Part shown: positions 40,232-49,051 of the stretch, piece after piece
Layout: each line of letters begins with the position of its first letter
Position numbering within the stretch: position 1 is the first letter of the stretch
Source of the DNA: Microtetraspora malaysiensis
Lineage (GTDB): Bacteria > Actinomycetota > Actinomycetes > Streptosporangiales > Streptosporangiaceae
Direction of reading: 5' to 3'
NCBI RefSeq assembly: GCF_001528665.1
Contig: NZ_BBYJ01000016.1
Location: 129,840-193,839 of the forward strand
Length of the DNA: 64,000 bases
Position numbers and translations under genes: made by a program
The notes under the pieces: model-generated
What the model was told of the DNA's origin: nothing
The model's input: only the letters and a program-made list of their open reading frames with translations
The model's database searches: none

Positions 40232-41284
40232 TCAACTTACTTGGAGAGAGTCCACCACCTGCTGGAGCACCGACTGGTCGAGATTGTCGGGCACCGAGAT
40301 GTAGAGCATGGCCGGCTGCTGCCCCGCACCCGCGTCCACCAGGACGAACGCGCCCTTCTCCGTCTTGAACTTCCAGCCGTTGCGCCGGGACTCCGCGGTG
40401 AAGTCCATCTCGAACTCGGTCAGCCAGGCGTCGCGGCCGCCCACCTTGATCGCCTTGTTGCTCACGATCCTGCGCGCGTGCGGGGGCGAGTAGAAGGCCG
40501 GCTCGTACGCGACCAGCGCCGCGCTGGTGAGGTTGCTCAGGTCCTGCGGGCCGCTGTACGGGAAGACCGCGGGCAGCGGAGCGGCGAAGACCGAGGCGAC
40601 CCAGTCGCCGTTCTTGCCGTCGAAGTTCTGCTGCGAGAGGGCCTGGTAGCCGCTCGACCACTGCGGCATCTGCTGGTTGCTCGGGTTGTTGATGTCCGCC
40701 GCCTTCGGCACCACCCACGGATCGCCCGGGAACGCGTACGACAGCCCGGTGACGGGGTCGGAGATCCGGCCGCCCGACGGCCGCGGCAGCTCGGTGAGCT
40801 GCTGCTGGGGCGGCTCCGTCTCCTGGGGAGGGACGGTGCGGTCGAGCTGGGGCGCCGTCGTCTCCGTGCCGGGCCGGGCGACCACGTCGCTGCTCTGGAC
40901 CCGGAAGAAGAACACCCCGGCGGCGGACACCAGGGCGAGCACGACGACGATCGCGAGCCCGCCCAGCAGCCACGGCCACGGCGACGACTGCTTCGGCGGC
41001 GGCGCCCCGAAGCCGGGGAGGGGGAGCTGGGCCGTCTGGGACGCAGAGCCCCACTGCGGGCCGCCGCCCTGGGCCGGGAACCCGCCGTCGGAACCGCCCT
41101 GGGCCGGGAACCCGCCGTCGGAGCCGCCCTGCGCGCCGCCGGGAACGATCTGCTCGGCCTCCGGCTGGGCGCCGCCCGGCTGCTCCCTGGGATGCGTCGC
41201 GTCGGTCCACTGGGACCCGTCCCACCACCGCAACAGAGGGGAGCCGTACGGGTCCGGGTACCAGCCGGCGGGCGTCGTCGTCAT
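40232..41284 (-). CDS. DUF2510 single-pass membrane protein
   Basis: A 350-residue protein. The N-terminus is a DUF2510 module ([27 protein letters not shown]), then a Gly/Gln/Pro-rich linker with the ten-residue unit [10 protein letters not shown] repeated. One membrane segment ([26 protein letters not shown]) and an extracellular domain of about 220 residues with no recognised fold follow. Start ATG 41284 ([12 protein letters not shown]). Role unknown; DUF2510 proteins are frequent in actinobacteria and often couple to membrane complexes. The 30-nt linker repeat is also visible at DNA level (about 41090-41150). Confidence 0.72.
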   Translation of the reverse strand: MTTTPAGWYPDPYGSPLLRWWDGSQWTDATHPREQPGGAQPEAEQIVPGGAQGGSDGGFPAQGGSDGGFPAQGGGPQWGSASQTAQLPLPGFGAPPPKQSSPWPWLLGGLAIVVVLALVSAAGVFFFRVQSSDVVARPGTETTAPQLDRTVPPQETEPPQQQLTELPRPSGGRISDPVTGLSYAFPGDPWVVPKAADINNPSNQQMPQWSSGYQALSQQNFDGKNGDWVASVFAAPLPAVFPYSGPQDLSNLTSAALVAYEPAFYSPPHARRIVSNKAIKVGGRDAWLTEFEMDFTAESRRNGWKFKTEKGAFVLVDAGAGQQPAMLYISVPDNLDQSVLQQVVDSLQVS

Positions 41285-41450
41285 GCGGGCCACATTAGCA
41301 ATCCCACATCTGTTCATGAGATTGCCGGAAAACGTCGGCTTTCTCTGATGTTGCTGTGCGTTCGTGGGAAAGTGCGGTCAAATCGCGGCCGCCTCGGCGG
41401 CGGCGTCTCAGCGCCCGGCCGGTTTCACCACCATGGTTCCGCACCGTGTT

Positions 41451-42803
41451 TCAGCACCGGTAGGAGAAGGACGCCTTGTCCTGGAGCGGCTGTCCCGAGG
41501 CGGTCGGCGACAGGACGCGCAACGTGGCCACGCCCTTGAAACGGCCGGACCCTGTCACCTCCCAGCGCAACGGGAGCGCGACCGACGTGCTCCCTGAGGG
41601 CACGTGCCGCTCGCGCTCCGGCATCCGCACGCCGTCGCTGCGCACCCAGACGTACCGGATGGTGCCCGCGCCGCCGTTGGTGGTCACCGTGCCGACGAGC
41701 GCGGCCATGCCGTCGCAGGCGATCGCCTTCTTGGGGCCGCGTACGTCCACCTTCTCGACCACCACGCCCGCGGCCGGCTGGAAGCGCAGCCACAGGATGA
41801 CCACCGCGAGGAGTGCGGCGAGGAGCGCCGATCCCGCCCACGCGCCCTGGCGGCCCCGCCGTCGGCCGGGACGCCGGGCCGGCCCGGCGTCCCGGCCCAC
41901 GTCGTCGGCGAGCTCCGTGGTCGTCCCGGAACGCCAGATCTGCGCCGCCGCAGTGTCCGCGGGCACGCCGGGACCGAAGCGCATGACGACGTCGTCCGCG
42001 GCGGCCGGACCGGGGATCCCCAGCAGGGTGACGGCGGCACCGACCTCGTCCGCCGCAGGGGCGGGTTCCGGAGCGGCCGAGGACCACAGATGGCGCGTGC
42101 GGGCCAGCGGCTCCCTGGTCGTGTGGCTCTGGGGGAGCGGGTCGCCCGCGGCGAGGAGGACGTCGCGGGCGGCGGCGAGCCCGTGGGCCGCGGCGGCCGC
42201 CGCCGCGCGCTCGAACAGGACGGCCGAGCCGTCGTCCGCCCAACTCGTGGCGAGCCCTCTGGCGAGCTCGATCCAGGCCGTGACGTCCCGCTCCGGCGAC
42301 GCGGGCTCCCCGCGCAGCGCCTGCAGGAGGCCGCGCTCCGCGAGCAGGGCCGTGCCGTCCCCCGTGATCACGATCGTGCCGGGATGCGGCGCGCCGTGGG
42401 TGAGTCCGGCCGCGTGCAGGTCGAGCAGGGTCCGCGCGGTGTCGGCCAGGATCGCCGCCACCGCGCCGGAGCCGGGGGAGGGGACGCCCCCGCGATGCAC
42501 CTCGGCGAGCAGGTCGGCGAGGGTGGGAACGGGCGCGCCGTCCGTGATGAGCCAGATGTCGCCGCGCGCGGTGACGAGGTCGGCGACCGGGAGCAGCCCG
42601 GCGCTCCGGGCGAGGTGGCGGTCGGCGGTCACGGCGGCGACCAGCCGCTCGCGGGCCGGGGGCGTGGCCACCAGGGCGGGGTCGAACCGCAGCACGCCCG
42701 ACGGGGTTCCGGCGGGGGAGACCGCCTCGCGCCAGGTGCCGATCTCGCCGGACCGGGCGCGTCCGGTCAGCCGATGCCCCGCGACGGAACCGCCGTCATC
42801 CAT
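41451..42803 (-). CDS. Membrane pseudokinase-like protein
   Basis: A 450-residue protein directly after the Ser/Thr kinase (TAGATG junction). Residues ~30-230 look like a degenerate kinase fold: LLDLHAAGLTHGAPHPGTIVITGDGTALLAERGLL sits where HRD/DFG should be, but the catalytic HRD and DFG are lost (LTHGAP, LAERG). One membrane segment (AGSALLAALLAVVILWL near 334-350) leads to an extracellular beta-rich domain of about 100 residues. It could be a regulatory partner of the kinase. It resembles MviN-type actinobacterial pseudokinases in outline only. Confidence 0.68.
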   Translation of the reverse strand: MDDGGSVAGHRLTGRARSGEIGTWREAVSPAGTPSGVLRFDPALVATPPARERLVAAVTADRHLARSAGLLPVADLVTARGDIWLITDGAPVPTLADLLAEVHRGGVPSPGSGAVAAILADTARTLLDLHAAGLTHGAPHPGTIVITGDGTALLAERGLLQALRGEPASPERDVTAWIELARGLATSWADDGSAVLFERAAAAAAAHGLAAARDVLLAAGDPLPQSHTTREPLARTRHLWSSAAPEPAPAADEVGAAVTLLGIPGPAAADDVVMRFGPGVPADTAAAQIWRSGTTTELADDVGRDAGPARRPGRRRGRQGAWAGSALLAALLAVVILWLRFQPAAGVVVEKVDVRGPKKAIACDGMAALVGTVTTNGGAGTIRYVWVRSDGVRMPERERHVPSGSTSVALPLRWEVTGSGRFKGVATLRVLSPTASGQPLQDKASFSYRC

Positions 42804-44381
42804 CTATCCCCTCCGGTGCCGCCCCGTCATCCTCTTCACGGCCAGTGTGCCGGGAACGAGGCCGGTCGTCACCAGGCCCAGGGCGAACGCCCCCATTGAG
42901 GCGCTGGGCATGGGCGCGGAGGTGAGCCGGGGCGTCTCCTGCGGCGTCTCCGTGGGGCCCGGGTCCGTCGGCCCGGACGTGGGCGAGGAGGTCGTGGGGG
43001 TGTTCTGCGGCCGAGTCGGCGTGGACCCCCAGTCCGGGAGGTCGGGGATGTTCACCGTGTCGCCCGGCTCCGGGCTTGACTGGCTCGGCCGGGGCCGCGG
43101 GCGGGTCGGTGTACGCGAGGGCGTCGGCCTCCTGCTCGGCGACGGCTTCGCGGACGGGGCCGCCGACGGGGAGGACCTGACCGTCGGCTGGACGCTGGGC
43201 GTGGGGGAGGGGGTGGGCGTCCTCGACGGCGACGGCGACGGCTCGGGCGCGGTCGTCACCTCGACCGGTTCCTCTTCCTCCTCGTCGATGCCGAGGTCCA
43301 GGGGCGTGCTGCTCGGGGAGTCGACCGTCGTGTGGGCCTGCAGCTTGGCGTCGCCGAACGACCCGACGAGCGCGGCCGTGCCGCCCGCGACCAGCGCCAC
43401 CGCGACCGCGACCAGGCCGATCCTGATGCTGACCTTGGTGAACCGGTTGTTGGCGAGGTGCGTCTCGGCGAGCGCCGTGGCGGCCTCGGGCTTCTCCTCG
43501 GCCAGCGGGAAGAAGGGGAGCAGCAGGCCGGCGAGGGCGGCCAGGCGCCGCCGTCCGCGCTCCTCCCAGGTGGGCCCGTACGCCTCGGCGGCGATGGTCT
43601 CCAGCTCGCGCAGGAACGCCTCGACCGACGCGGGCCGGTCGGCCGGGTTCTTGGCCATGCCGCGCCCCATGAGCCCCTGCAGGGCCTCCGGCACCTCCTC
43701 GACCGGCGGGGGCGTGGACTGGTGCTGGCGGGCGAGCGCGGGCAGGCTCTGCGCCCGGAACGGCCGGGTGCCGGTGAGGCACTCGAAGAAGACCACGGTC
43801 GCGGCGTACACGTCGGTGGCCCGGCTCGCCGGGCTGCCCGACCACTGCTCCGGCGCCATGTACGGCGGGGTGCCGGCCGCGTTGACCCCCTCGCCGGCCC
43901 GCGCGGCGATGCCGAAGTCGACCAGCTTGCTCATGCCGTCGGCCGTGACCAGCACGTTCTCCGGCTTGTAGTCGCGGTGGACCACCCCGACGGCGTGCGC
44001 CGCGGCGAGCCCGAGCAGCGAGCCCTTCAGCACGGTGAGCGCGGCCTCCGGGCCGGTCGGCCCCTCCGAGCGGAGGATCGTGCGTAACGAGACGCCGTCG
44101 ACCAGTTCCATCACGATGGCGGCGCCGTGCGGCGCCTCGATGTACTCGTAGAACCGCGCCGCGTGCGGGCTGGGCTCCATGAGCGCGAGGAGGTGGGCCT
44201 CCTGGCGGAATCGGCCGACGAAGTTGAGATCGGAGCGCAGCGCGTCGGACAGGTACTTGATCGCCACCTGTATGCCGTCGGCGTCGTGCTTGGCGAGCAC
44301 GACCCGGCCGCCGCCCCCCGTGCCCAGCTCTCGAATCTCGGTATAACCGGGGGCACTCCAGGCGCCCGTCTGCCCGTACAT
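42804..44381 (-). CDS. Serine/threonine protein kinase with extracellular Pro/Ser/Thr-rich region
   Basis: A 525-residue Hanks-type kinase. Glycine loop LGTGGGGRV (19-27), K42, E61, HRD (135-137, with YKPEN) and DFG (155-157) are all intact, as is the APE motif in PYMAPEQW. The kinase domain is followed by a membrane segment at ~313-335 and a long Ser/Pro/Thr-rich tail with a DEEEEE patch, then a second hydrophobic stretch near the C-terminus (about 495-515). No PASTA repeats are present. It probably phosphorylates cytoplasmic targets in response to an envelope signal. The pseudokinase gene follows immediately. Confidence 0.9.
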   Translation of the reverse strand: MYGQTGAWSAPGYTEIRELGTGGGGRVVLAKHDADGIQVAIKYLSDALRSDLNFVGRFRQEAHLLALMEPSPHAARFYEYIEAPHGAAIVMELVDGVSLRTILRSEGPTGPEAALTVLKGSLLGLAAAHAVGVVHRDYKPENVLVTADGMSKLVDFGIAARAGEGVNAAGTPPYMAPEQWSGSPASRATDVYAATVVFFECLTGTRPFRAQSLPALARQHQSTPPPVEEVPEALQGLMGRGMAKNPADRPASVEAFLRELETIAAEAYGPTWEERGRRRLAALAGLLLPFFPLAEEKPEAATALAETHLANNRFTKVSIRIGLVAVAVALVAGGTAALVGSFGDAKLQAHTTVDSPSSTPLDLGIDEEEEEPVEVTTAPEPSPSPSRTPTPSPTPSVQPTVRSSPSAAPSAKPSPSRRPTPSRTPTRPRPRPSQSSPEPGDTVNIPDLPDWGSTPTRPQNTPTTSSPTSGPTDPGPTETPQETPRLTSAPMPSASMGAFALGLVTTGLVPGTLAVKRMTGRHRRG

Positions 44382-44471
44382 CAGGTCTCCTCATCGGCGC
44401 ATGACGAGACCGTAGCTTAGTGATGGATCACTAATTAAGACGAAAAGTCGTGAAACTTAGTCACAAACCGG

Positions 44472-45110
44472 TCATGACCTGCGGAGAACGTGCTCCGGGA
44501 CCGGGATGTCGGAGGTCAGCCTCGGGTCGGGCTCCGGTGCGCCCCAGACGCTTCGCAGCGGCAGCACCCCCGCCCAGATCGGCAGGGCGTAGTCCTCCTC
44601 GTCGTCCTTCGGCGGGCCCTGCCGTACCTTGACGGACGCCTCCTCCAGGGAGAGGGCGAGCACGGCGGTGGCGGCGAGCTCCTTCCTGCTCGGTGGCCGG
44701 ACCGCGTCCCACTGGCCGGGGGCGAGCCGCTCGGTGATCGCGCGCAGGCCGTCGAGCCGCTCGTCGTCGTCCACGACCTCCCGGGTCAGTCCGTAGACCA
44801 TCGCCGAGCGATAGTTCACCGAGTGGTGGAACGCCGACCGCGCCAGGACGACGCCGTCCAGGTGGGTGACGGTCACGCAGACCGGTGCGTCCGACGCGGC
44901 GCGCAGCGAGGCGGCCCCGGTGGAGCCGTGGAGGTACAGCGTCTCGCCGATCCGGCCGTACCCGGTGGGGATCACTCTCGGCGCCCCGTCCACCAGGACG
45001 CCCAGGTGGCAGATGAGCCCGGCGTCCAGCACGGCGTACAGGTCGGCGTGGTCGGTGCGGGCCCGGTCCTTGCCGCGCTTGAGCACGGTCCGGGGTGTTG
45101 TGGAAAGCAT
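44472..45110 (-). CDS. Pyridoxamine 5'-phosphate oxidase-family flavoprotein
   Basis: A 212-residue FMN-binding split-barrel protein with the family pattern GLICHLGVLVDGAPRVIPTGYGRIGETLYLHGSTGAASLRA, then VCVTVTHLDGVVLARSAFHHSVNYRSAMVYG. The Nim-like subfamily includes nitroimidazole reductases and F420- or flavin-dependent proteins; the cofactor and substrate are not certain here. It is divergent from the MocR gene (35-bp gap), a common arrangement in which the MocR regulator controls a PPOX gene. The region 44382-44471 contains its downstream DNA and no gene. Confidence 0.8.
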   Translation of the reverse strand: MLSTTPRTVLKRGKDRARTDHADLYAVLDAGLICHLGVLVDGAPRVIPTGYGRIGETLYLHGSTGAASLRAASDAPVCVTVTHLDGVVLARSAFHHSVNYRSAMVYGLTREVVDDDERLDGLRAITERLAPGQWDAVRPPSRKELAATAVLALSLEEASVKVRQGPPKDDEEDYALPIWAGVLPLRSVWGAPEPDPRLTSDIPVPEHVLRRS

Positions 45111-45145
45111 GTCCGTTACGTTAGGAGCCGAGTGGACCGCTGCAT

Positions 45146-46564
45146 ATGGCCACTTCCGATGATGAATGGGGAACCACTTTGCGGGCCAACGTCGACCTCC
45201 CGCTGGTCGTGGACCGGCGCTCGCCCGTCGCGCTCGCCGCGCAGGTGACCGACCAGCTCCGGGACGCCATGCGGGACGGAGCGTTGCGGGCAGGCGAGCG
45301 GCTGCCGTCCAGCCGCGCGCTGGCCGCGCTGCTCGGCGTCAGCCGTACGGTCGTGACCGACGCGTACCAGCAGCTCTACGCCGAGGGCTGGCTCGACGGC
45401 AGGCGCGGCTCCGGCACCTACGTCGCCGACGTCACAACATTTCCGGATCTGGTGAGGCCGCTGGAGCCGAGGATCCCGTGGGATCCGACAGACCCGTTCG
45501 AACCCGCCGGGCCGGATTTGGTGGACCTGCGCCCGGGGCGGCCCTGGGTGCTCGGGTACGACGTCGCCGCGTGGCGCCGGGCCTGGCGCCACGCCGGGGA
45601 CGCGCCGCCCGGCCACACCCCGGATCCCCGTGGGCACCCCGACCTGCGCGCGCTGCTCGCCGATCACCTCCGCCGGGCGCGTGCCGTACCCGCCGGGCCG
45701 GAGAACGTGCTGGTCACCCGTGGCACCGGGCACGGGCTCGACCTCTTCGCCGCGTCCCTCCTCCGGCCCGGCGTCCGCGCGGGGGTGGAGGAGCCCGGCT
45801 ACCGCGTGGCCAGGAACGTCCTGCGGGCGCGCGGCGCCGAGATCGTGCCGTGCCCCGTGGACGACCAGGGCGTGATCGTGGACGAGCTGCCGGACGGCCT
45901 GGACGTGCTGTACACCACTCCGGCCCACCAGTTCCCACTCGGCGGCCGGCTGCCCATGACCCGGCGCGAACGGCTCCTCGCCTGGGCCCGTCGCACCGGC
46001 GCCGTCATCGTGGAGGACGACTACGACGCGGAGTTCCGCTATGACGTCGCGCCGCTGCCCGCGTTGTACGGGCTCGACCCCGCGCGGGTCGTGCTGCTCG
46101 GCACCCTGTCGAAGTCGCTCAGCCCCGACGTGGGGCTCGGCTGGCTGGTGGCCGCGCCGGAGTCGCTGGCGCGGGTCGCCGAACACAGGACGCTGCTCGG
46201 CGACCGCACCTCCGGCCCGGTGCAGCGCGCGGTCACGACCCTGCTGCGGCGCGGCGACCTGGACCGGCACCTGCGCCGGATGCGCCTGGAGTACGCGCGC
46301 CGGCGGGCGGCGGTCGTCGAGACGCTCGGACCGCTGGTGAAGGGCGACACCGCCGGCCTGCACGTCCTCGTCGAGCTGCCCGAGGACGCGGTCGGCCCGC
46401 TGGTGGAGGAAGCGCGGCAGCGCGGCGTGCTGCTCGACACCACCGCCCGGCACCACCATGGGCCGATCCAGGTCCACGGCCTCGTCCTGGGGTACGGCTC
46501 CGCGTCGCTCGCGGGTGTCCGGCGCGGCTGCGCCGTCATCCGGGAGCTGACCCGAGATCTTTAA
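45146..46564 (+). CDS. MocR-family regulator (GntR helix-turn-helix plus aminotransferase domain)
   Basis: A 472-residue two-domain regulator. The GntR winged helix is at ~20-90 (VTDQLRDAMRDGALRAGERLPSSRALAALLGVSRTVVTDAYQQLYAEGWLDGRRGSGTYV). A fold-type I aminotransferase-like domain follows, with the PLP lysine in GTLSKSLSP and EDDYDAEFRYD providing the Asp. MocR/PdxR proteins sense PLP or amino compounds and switch nearby genes; the divergent flavoprotein gene is the natural target. The 35-bp gap must contain overlapping promoters. Confidence 0.9.
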   Translation: MATSDDEWGTTLRANVDLPLVVDRRSPVALAAQVTDQLRDAMRDGALRAGERLPSSRALAALLGVSRTVVTDAYQQLYAEGWLDGRRGSGTYVADVTTFPDLVRPLEPRIPWDPTDPFEPAGPDLVDLRPGRPWVLGYDVAAWRRAWRHAGDAPPGHTPDPRGHPDLRALLADHLRRARAVPAGPENVLVTRGTGHGLDLFAASLLRPGVRAGVEEPGYRVARNVLRARGAEIVPCPVDDQGVIVDELPDGLDVLYTTPAHQFPLGGRLPMTRRERLLAWARRTGAVIVEDDYDAEFRYDVAPLPALYGLDPARVVLLGTLSKSLSPDVGLGWLVAAPESLARVAEHRTLLGDRTSGPVQRAVTTLLRRGDLDRHLRRMRLEYARRRAAVVETLGPLVKGDTAGLHVLVELPEDAVGPLVEEARQRGVLLDTTARHHHGPIQVHGLVLGYGSASLAGVRRGCAVIRELTRDL

Positions 46565-46616
46565 CGCGGTGACCACGAACCTCGGCAGGGTCGGTCGCTT
46601 CGGGCTCCCGGCCCGC

Positions 46617-47219
46617 TCAGATGACCCGTTCGAGCACGCGGAACTCCTCCCGAGGGCGGGGCAGCGCGAACGGCGGCACGCTCTCGCCGGTGATGCGGTT
46701 CACGTCGATCCCGCCCGGGTCGCCCTCCACCGTCCCCGGCACCTGCGAGTGGCCGAAGTGGCCGCCGCGCGCCCAGAGGCGGCGGCTGCGTTCGGCCGCC
46801 AGCGAGTGCGGCGAGGGCAGCGGAGGCCCGGCCGGCCAGCGGCGGGGCACCCGCCAGGCGTCCAGCCAGGTCAGGATGTCGTCCAGACCGTCCAGCTTCC
46901 CGTCGGTGAAGGGATGTTCCACCGAGCCGAGCACGCGGATCTGCACGCACACCCGTCCCTCACGTCCCCGATCGCCCGGCAGTCCGCGGGCCGCGCGCGT
47001 GGGGGGAAGCGACTGGGCGATCTCGCCGGTCACGGGATTCCAGATCAGGTGGGCGGGACACCCGAGCTGGATCATGCGTTGGGCGGCGGACTTGGCCGAC
47101 ACCGCGAGAGGGTCGGTCGGCCAGATGAACCAGACGGCCCTCGGAACTCCGCCGATCATGGGTCCGGAGTCCTCGGGAGCGGGAATTCGGCTGGCGCCGG
47201 GCATCCATGCGTGGGCCAC
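46617..47219 (-). CDS. Uncharacterised 200-residue protein, amidase-like end
   Basis: A cytoplasmic-looking protein of 200 residues with no signal peptide. It begins AVWFIWPTDPLAVSAKSAAQRMIQLGCPAHLIWNP. The closing GGHFGHSQVPGTVEGDPGGIDVNRI resembles the late His...DPG part of N-acetylmuramoyl-L-alanine amidases (GHxxVPxxxxxDPG), but I see no full set of zinc ligands. It may be a degenerate amidase/endolysin-like protein. It is a single gene between the MocR gene and the glycan operon, so context gives little. Confidence 0.55.
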   Translation of the reverse strand: MAHAWMPGASRIPAPEDSGPMIGGVPRAVWFIWPTDPLAVSAKSAAQRMIQLGCPAHLIWNPVTGEIAQSLPPTRAARGLPGDRGREGRVCVQIRVLGSVEHPFTDGKLDGLDDILTWLDAWRVPRRWPAGPPLPSPHSLAAERSRRLWARGGHFGHSQVPGTVEGDPGGIDVNRITGESVPPFALPRPREEFRVLERVI

Positions 47220-47294
47220 TGTGCCCCCTCAATCCTCGATCGCCCTGTTTTCTCCCCTTATGCGCCGGAGCTGACACCTCGTGGGCCGTGATTG

Positions 47295-48095
47295 TTACTG
47301 GCGAGTGGCAATCTTGCGCAGGCCGTACCGGGTACGCCGGAGAACCGCGTATCCCTTGGTCAGGGTGCGCTCCTTGAGGTAGATGAGAGGAACGCCGCGG
47401 CCCTCCACGGCGAGCGCGAACCGCGCCATCGTGGTGCCCCCGCTCACGGTCAGCCGGGGGATGGCCAGCTCGTCGTGCCGGTCGGCCGCGACGGCGTTGC
47501 CCACCGCGCAGGCCGCCCAGTACCCCGCCCGGCGCACCTCACGGCGCACCCGCGCGCTCGAATAGCCGTACGGATAGGCCATGGTGGTCACCGGGCGGCC
47601 GAGGCGGTCCTCGATCACCCCTTTGTTACGGCGGAGTTCCTGGCGCAGCTCGTGGTCGCCGATCTGGTCGAGCTGGGGGTGGCTGTGGCTGTGCCCGGCG
47701 ATCTCCACGCCGTGCTCGGCCGCCTCGCGGGCCTGGCCCCACGAGAGCGTACGGTCCAGCGGCCGGCCCGCGGCGTCGGCGCCGGCGTCGGCCACCCAGC
47801 CGCTGGTCAGGAAGAGCGTGGCCGGGAAGCCCGTCCGGTCGAGCACGGGAAGCGCCTCCTCGTGGAAGTCGGCGTACCCGTCGTCGAACGTGATCACCAC
47901 GGGGCGGTCGGGCAGCTCCGGGCCGGTGCGGTGCAGCGACGCCACCAGATCGGCCACGGTGAGCGGGGTGAAGCCGGTCTCCCGCAGGTAGCCGAGCTGG
48001 TCGGCGAAGTCGCCCGGCCGTACGGCCAGCGGCCGGGTCTCCGGCGTGGGCCGGTCCGTCACCGAGTGGTACATCAGGATCGGGACCCGCGTCAC
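47295..48095 (-). CDS. Polysaccharide deacetylase (NodB domain)
   Basis: A 266-residue NodB-fold protein: motif 1 VITFDDGYADF near 66-76, motif 2 GHSHSHPQLD with the zinc His pair, then YPYGYSS and a closing histidine-rich region. It removes N-acetyl groups from a surface glycan, likely the product of the two glycosyltransferases upstream. GTG 48095 overlaps the upstream glycosyltransferase stop as GTGA. No signal peptide is obvious, so it may act on the cytoplasmic face or be exported by another route. Confidence 0.85.
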   Translation of the reverse strand: MTRVPILMYHSVTDRPTPETRPLAVRPGDFADQLGYLRETGFTPLTVADLVASLHRTGPELPDRPVVITFDDGYADFHEEALPVLDRTGFPATLFLTSGWVADAGADAAGRPLDRTLSWGQAREAAEHGVEIAGHSHSHPQLDQIGDHELRQELRRNKGVIEDRLGRPVTTMAYPYGYSSARVRREVRRAGYWAACAVGNAVAADRHDELAIPRLTVSGGTTMARFALAVEGRGVPLIYLKERTLTKGYAVLRRTRYGLRKIATRQ

Positions 48096-49051
48096 GAGCG
48101 GCTCCGGATGCGCGCGCCGCCGACCAGGTAGCCCCAGGTCGTCCAGGCCAGCCCGATCACGATGGCGCCCGAGCGGCCGAGGCCGGCGAGGTCGCCGCGC
48201 ACCGCGTCGCCGAGGCCGCGCAGCACCCCGAGCGGCAGCGTCCTGAAGGTGTAGCCGCGTTCGCTGGAGAGCCCGTCGCCCGCGCCCACGCTGCTCGTGA
48301 CGAGAGCCTTGGACAGGCCCTCCGCGTAACAGCGGGCCCGGAAGTAGCCGAACCGCGCCCGCTCGGCGGACACCTTGTGCCCGATGGCCGCGCCCGGCTC
48401 GAACAGCAGCACCGCCCCCGGCCGCCGCTGCGACAGCCGGATGCAGAACTCGGTCTCCTCGCAGCCGAGCGGCCGGCTCCTGCGCCCCTGGACGCTGCGC
48501 CCGATGGCCGTGCTGAAGCCGCCGACCTCGCTGACGACGTCGCGACGGAACGCGGCGTTGCCGCCCATCACGTTGCGGATCGGGGCCCGCTCGACCGGCA
48601 TCCCGCGATAGGTGCAGCCGACCGTCCAGTCGAACTCCTCGGGGAACCAGCGGGGACGCCCGCCCGCCGTCCACAGGGGCCGGGTCAGCCCCCCGACCCC
48701 GGCTACCGCCGGATCGGCGAACCCCGTTTCGAACGCCTCCAGCCAGCCCGGATCGGCCACCGCGTCGTCGTCGAGGAACGCCACGACGTCGCCCCCCGCG
48801 ACTTCCGTCCCGGTGTTCCTGCCACCGGACAGCCCCCGCTCGTGGGCGTTCTCCACCACGACCGCGTCGGGGTACTCCCGCTTGAGCCGCAGGTGCAGGT
48901 CGGGGTTGTGGTCCACCACCAGGATCAGCTCGTACGCGGGGCGGCGCTGGCGGCGGACCGACTCGACCGCCGCCCGGATGTCGTCCCAGCGGTCCTCGGT
49001 GTAGGCGCAGATGACGACCGACGTCCGCACCGGCGCCGGAGGGGGTGTCAC
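48092..49051 (-). CDS. Family 2 glycosyltransferase (with C-terminal membrane segments)
   Basis: A 319-residue GT2 enzyme. The nucleotide-sugar core is VVICAYTEDRWDDIRAAVESVRRQ, FLDDDAVADPGWL (DxD-type site) and GGNAAFRRDVVSEVGGF, followed by GCEETEFCIRLSQR as the catalytic E(T)D-like block. The C-terminus carries hydrophobic stretches (AIVIGLAWTTWGYLVGGA). Start GTG 49051 overlaps the upstream stop as GTGA. It probably adds a sugar to a lipid-linked acceptor in the glycan operon. Confidence 0.85.
   Translation of the reverse strand: MTPPPAPVRTSVVICAYTEDRWDDIRAAVESVRRQRRPAYELILVVDHNPDLHLRLKREYPDAVVVENAHERGLSGGRNTGTEVAGGDVVAFLDDDAVADPGWLEAFETGFADPAVAGVGGLTRPLWTAGGRPRWFPEEFDWTVGCTYRGMPVERAPIRNVMGGNAAFRRDVVSEVGGFSTAIGRSVQGRRSRPLGCEETEFCIRLSQRRPGAVLLFEPGAAIGHKVSAERARFGYFRARCYAEGLSKALVTSSVGAGDGLSSERGYTFRTLPLGVLRGLGDAVRGDLAGLGRSGAIVIGLAWTTWGYLVGGARIRSRS

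Noticed and set aside
41476-43971. Plus-strand open frame of 831 codons over the kinase pair
   Set aside because: It is antisense to two well-supported genes (kinase and pseudokinase), with repetitive low-complexity composition.
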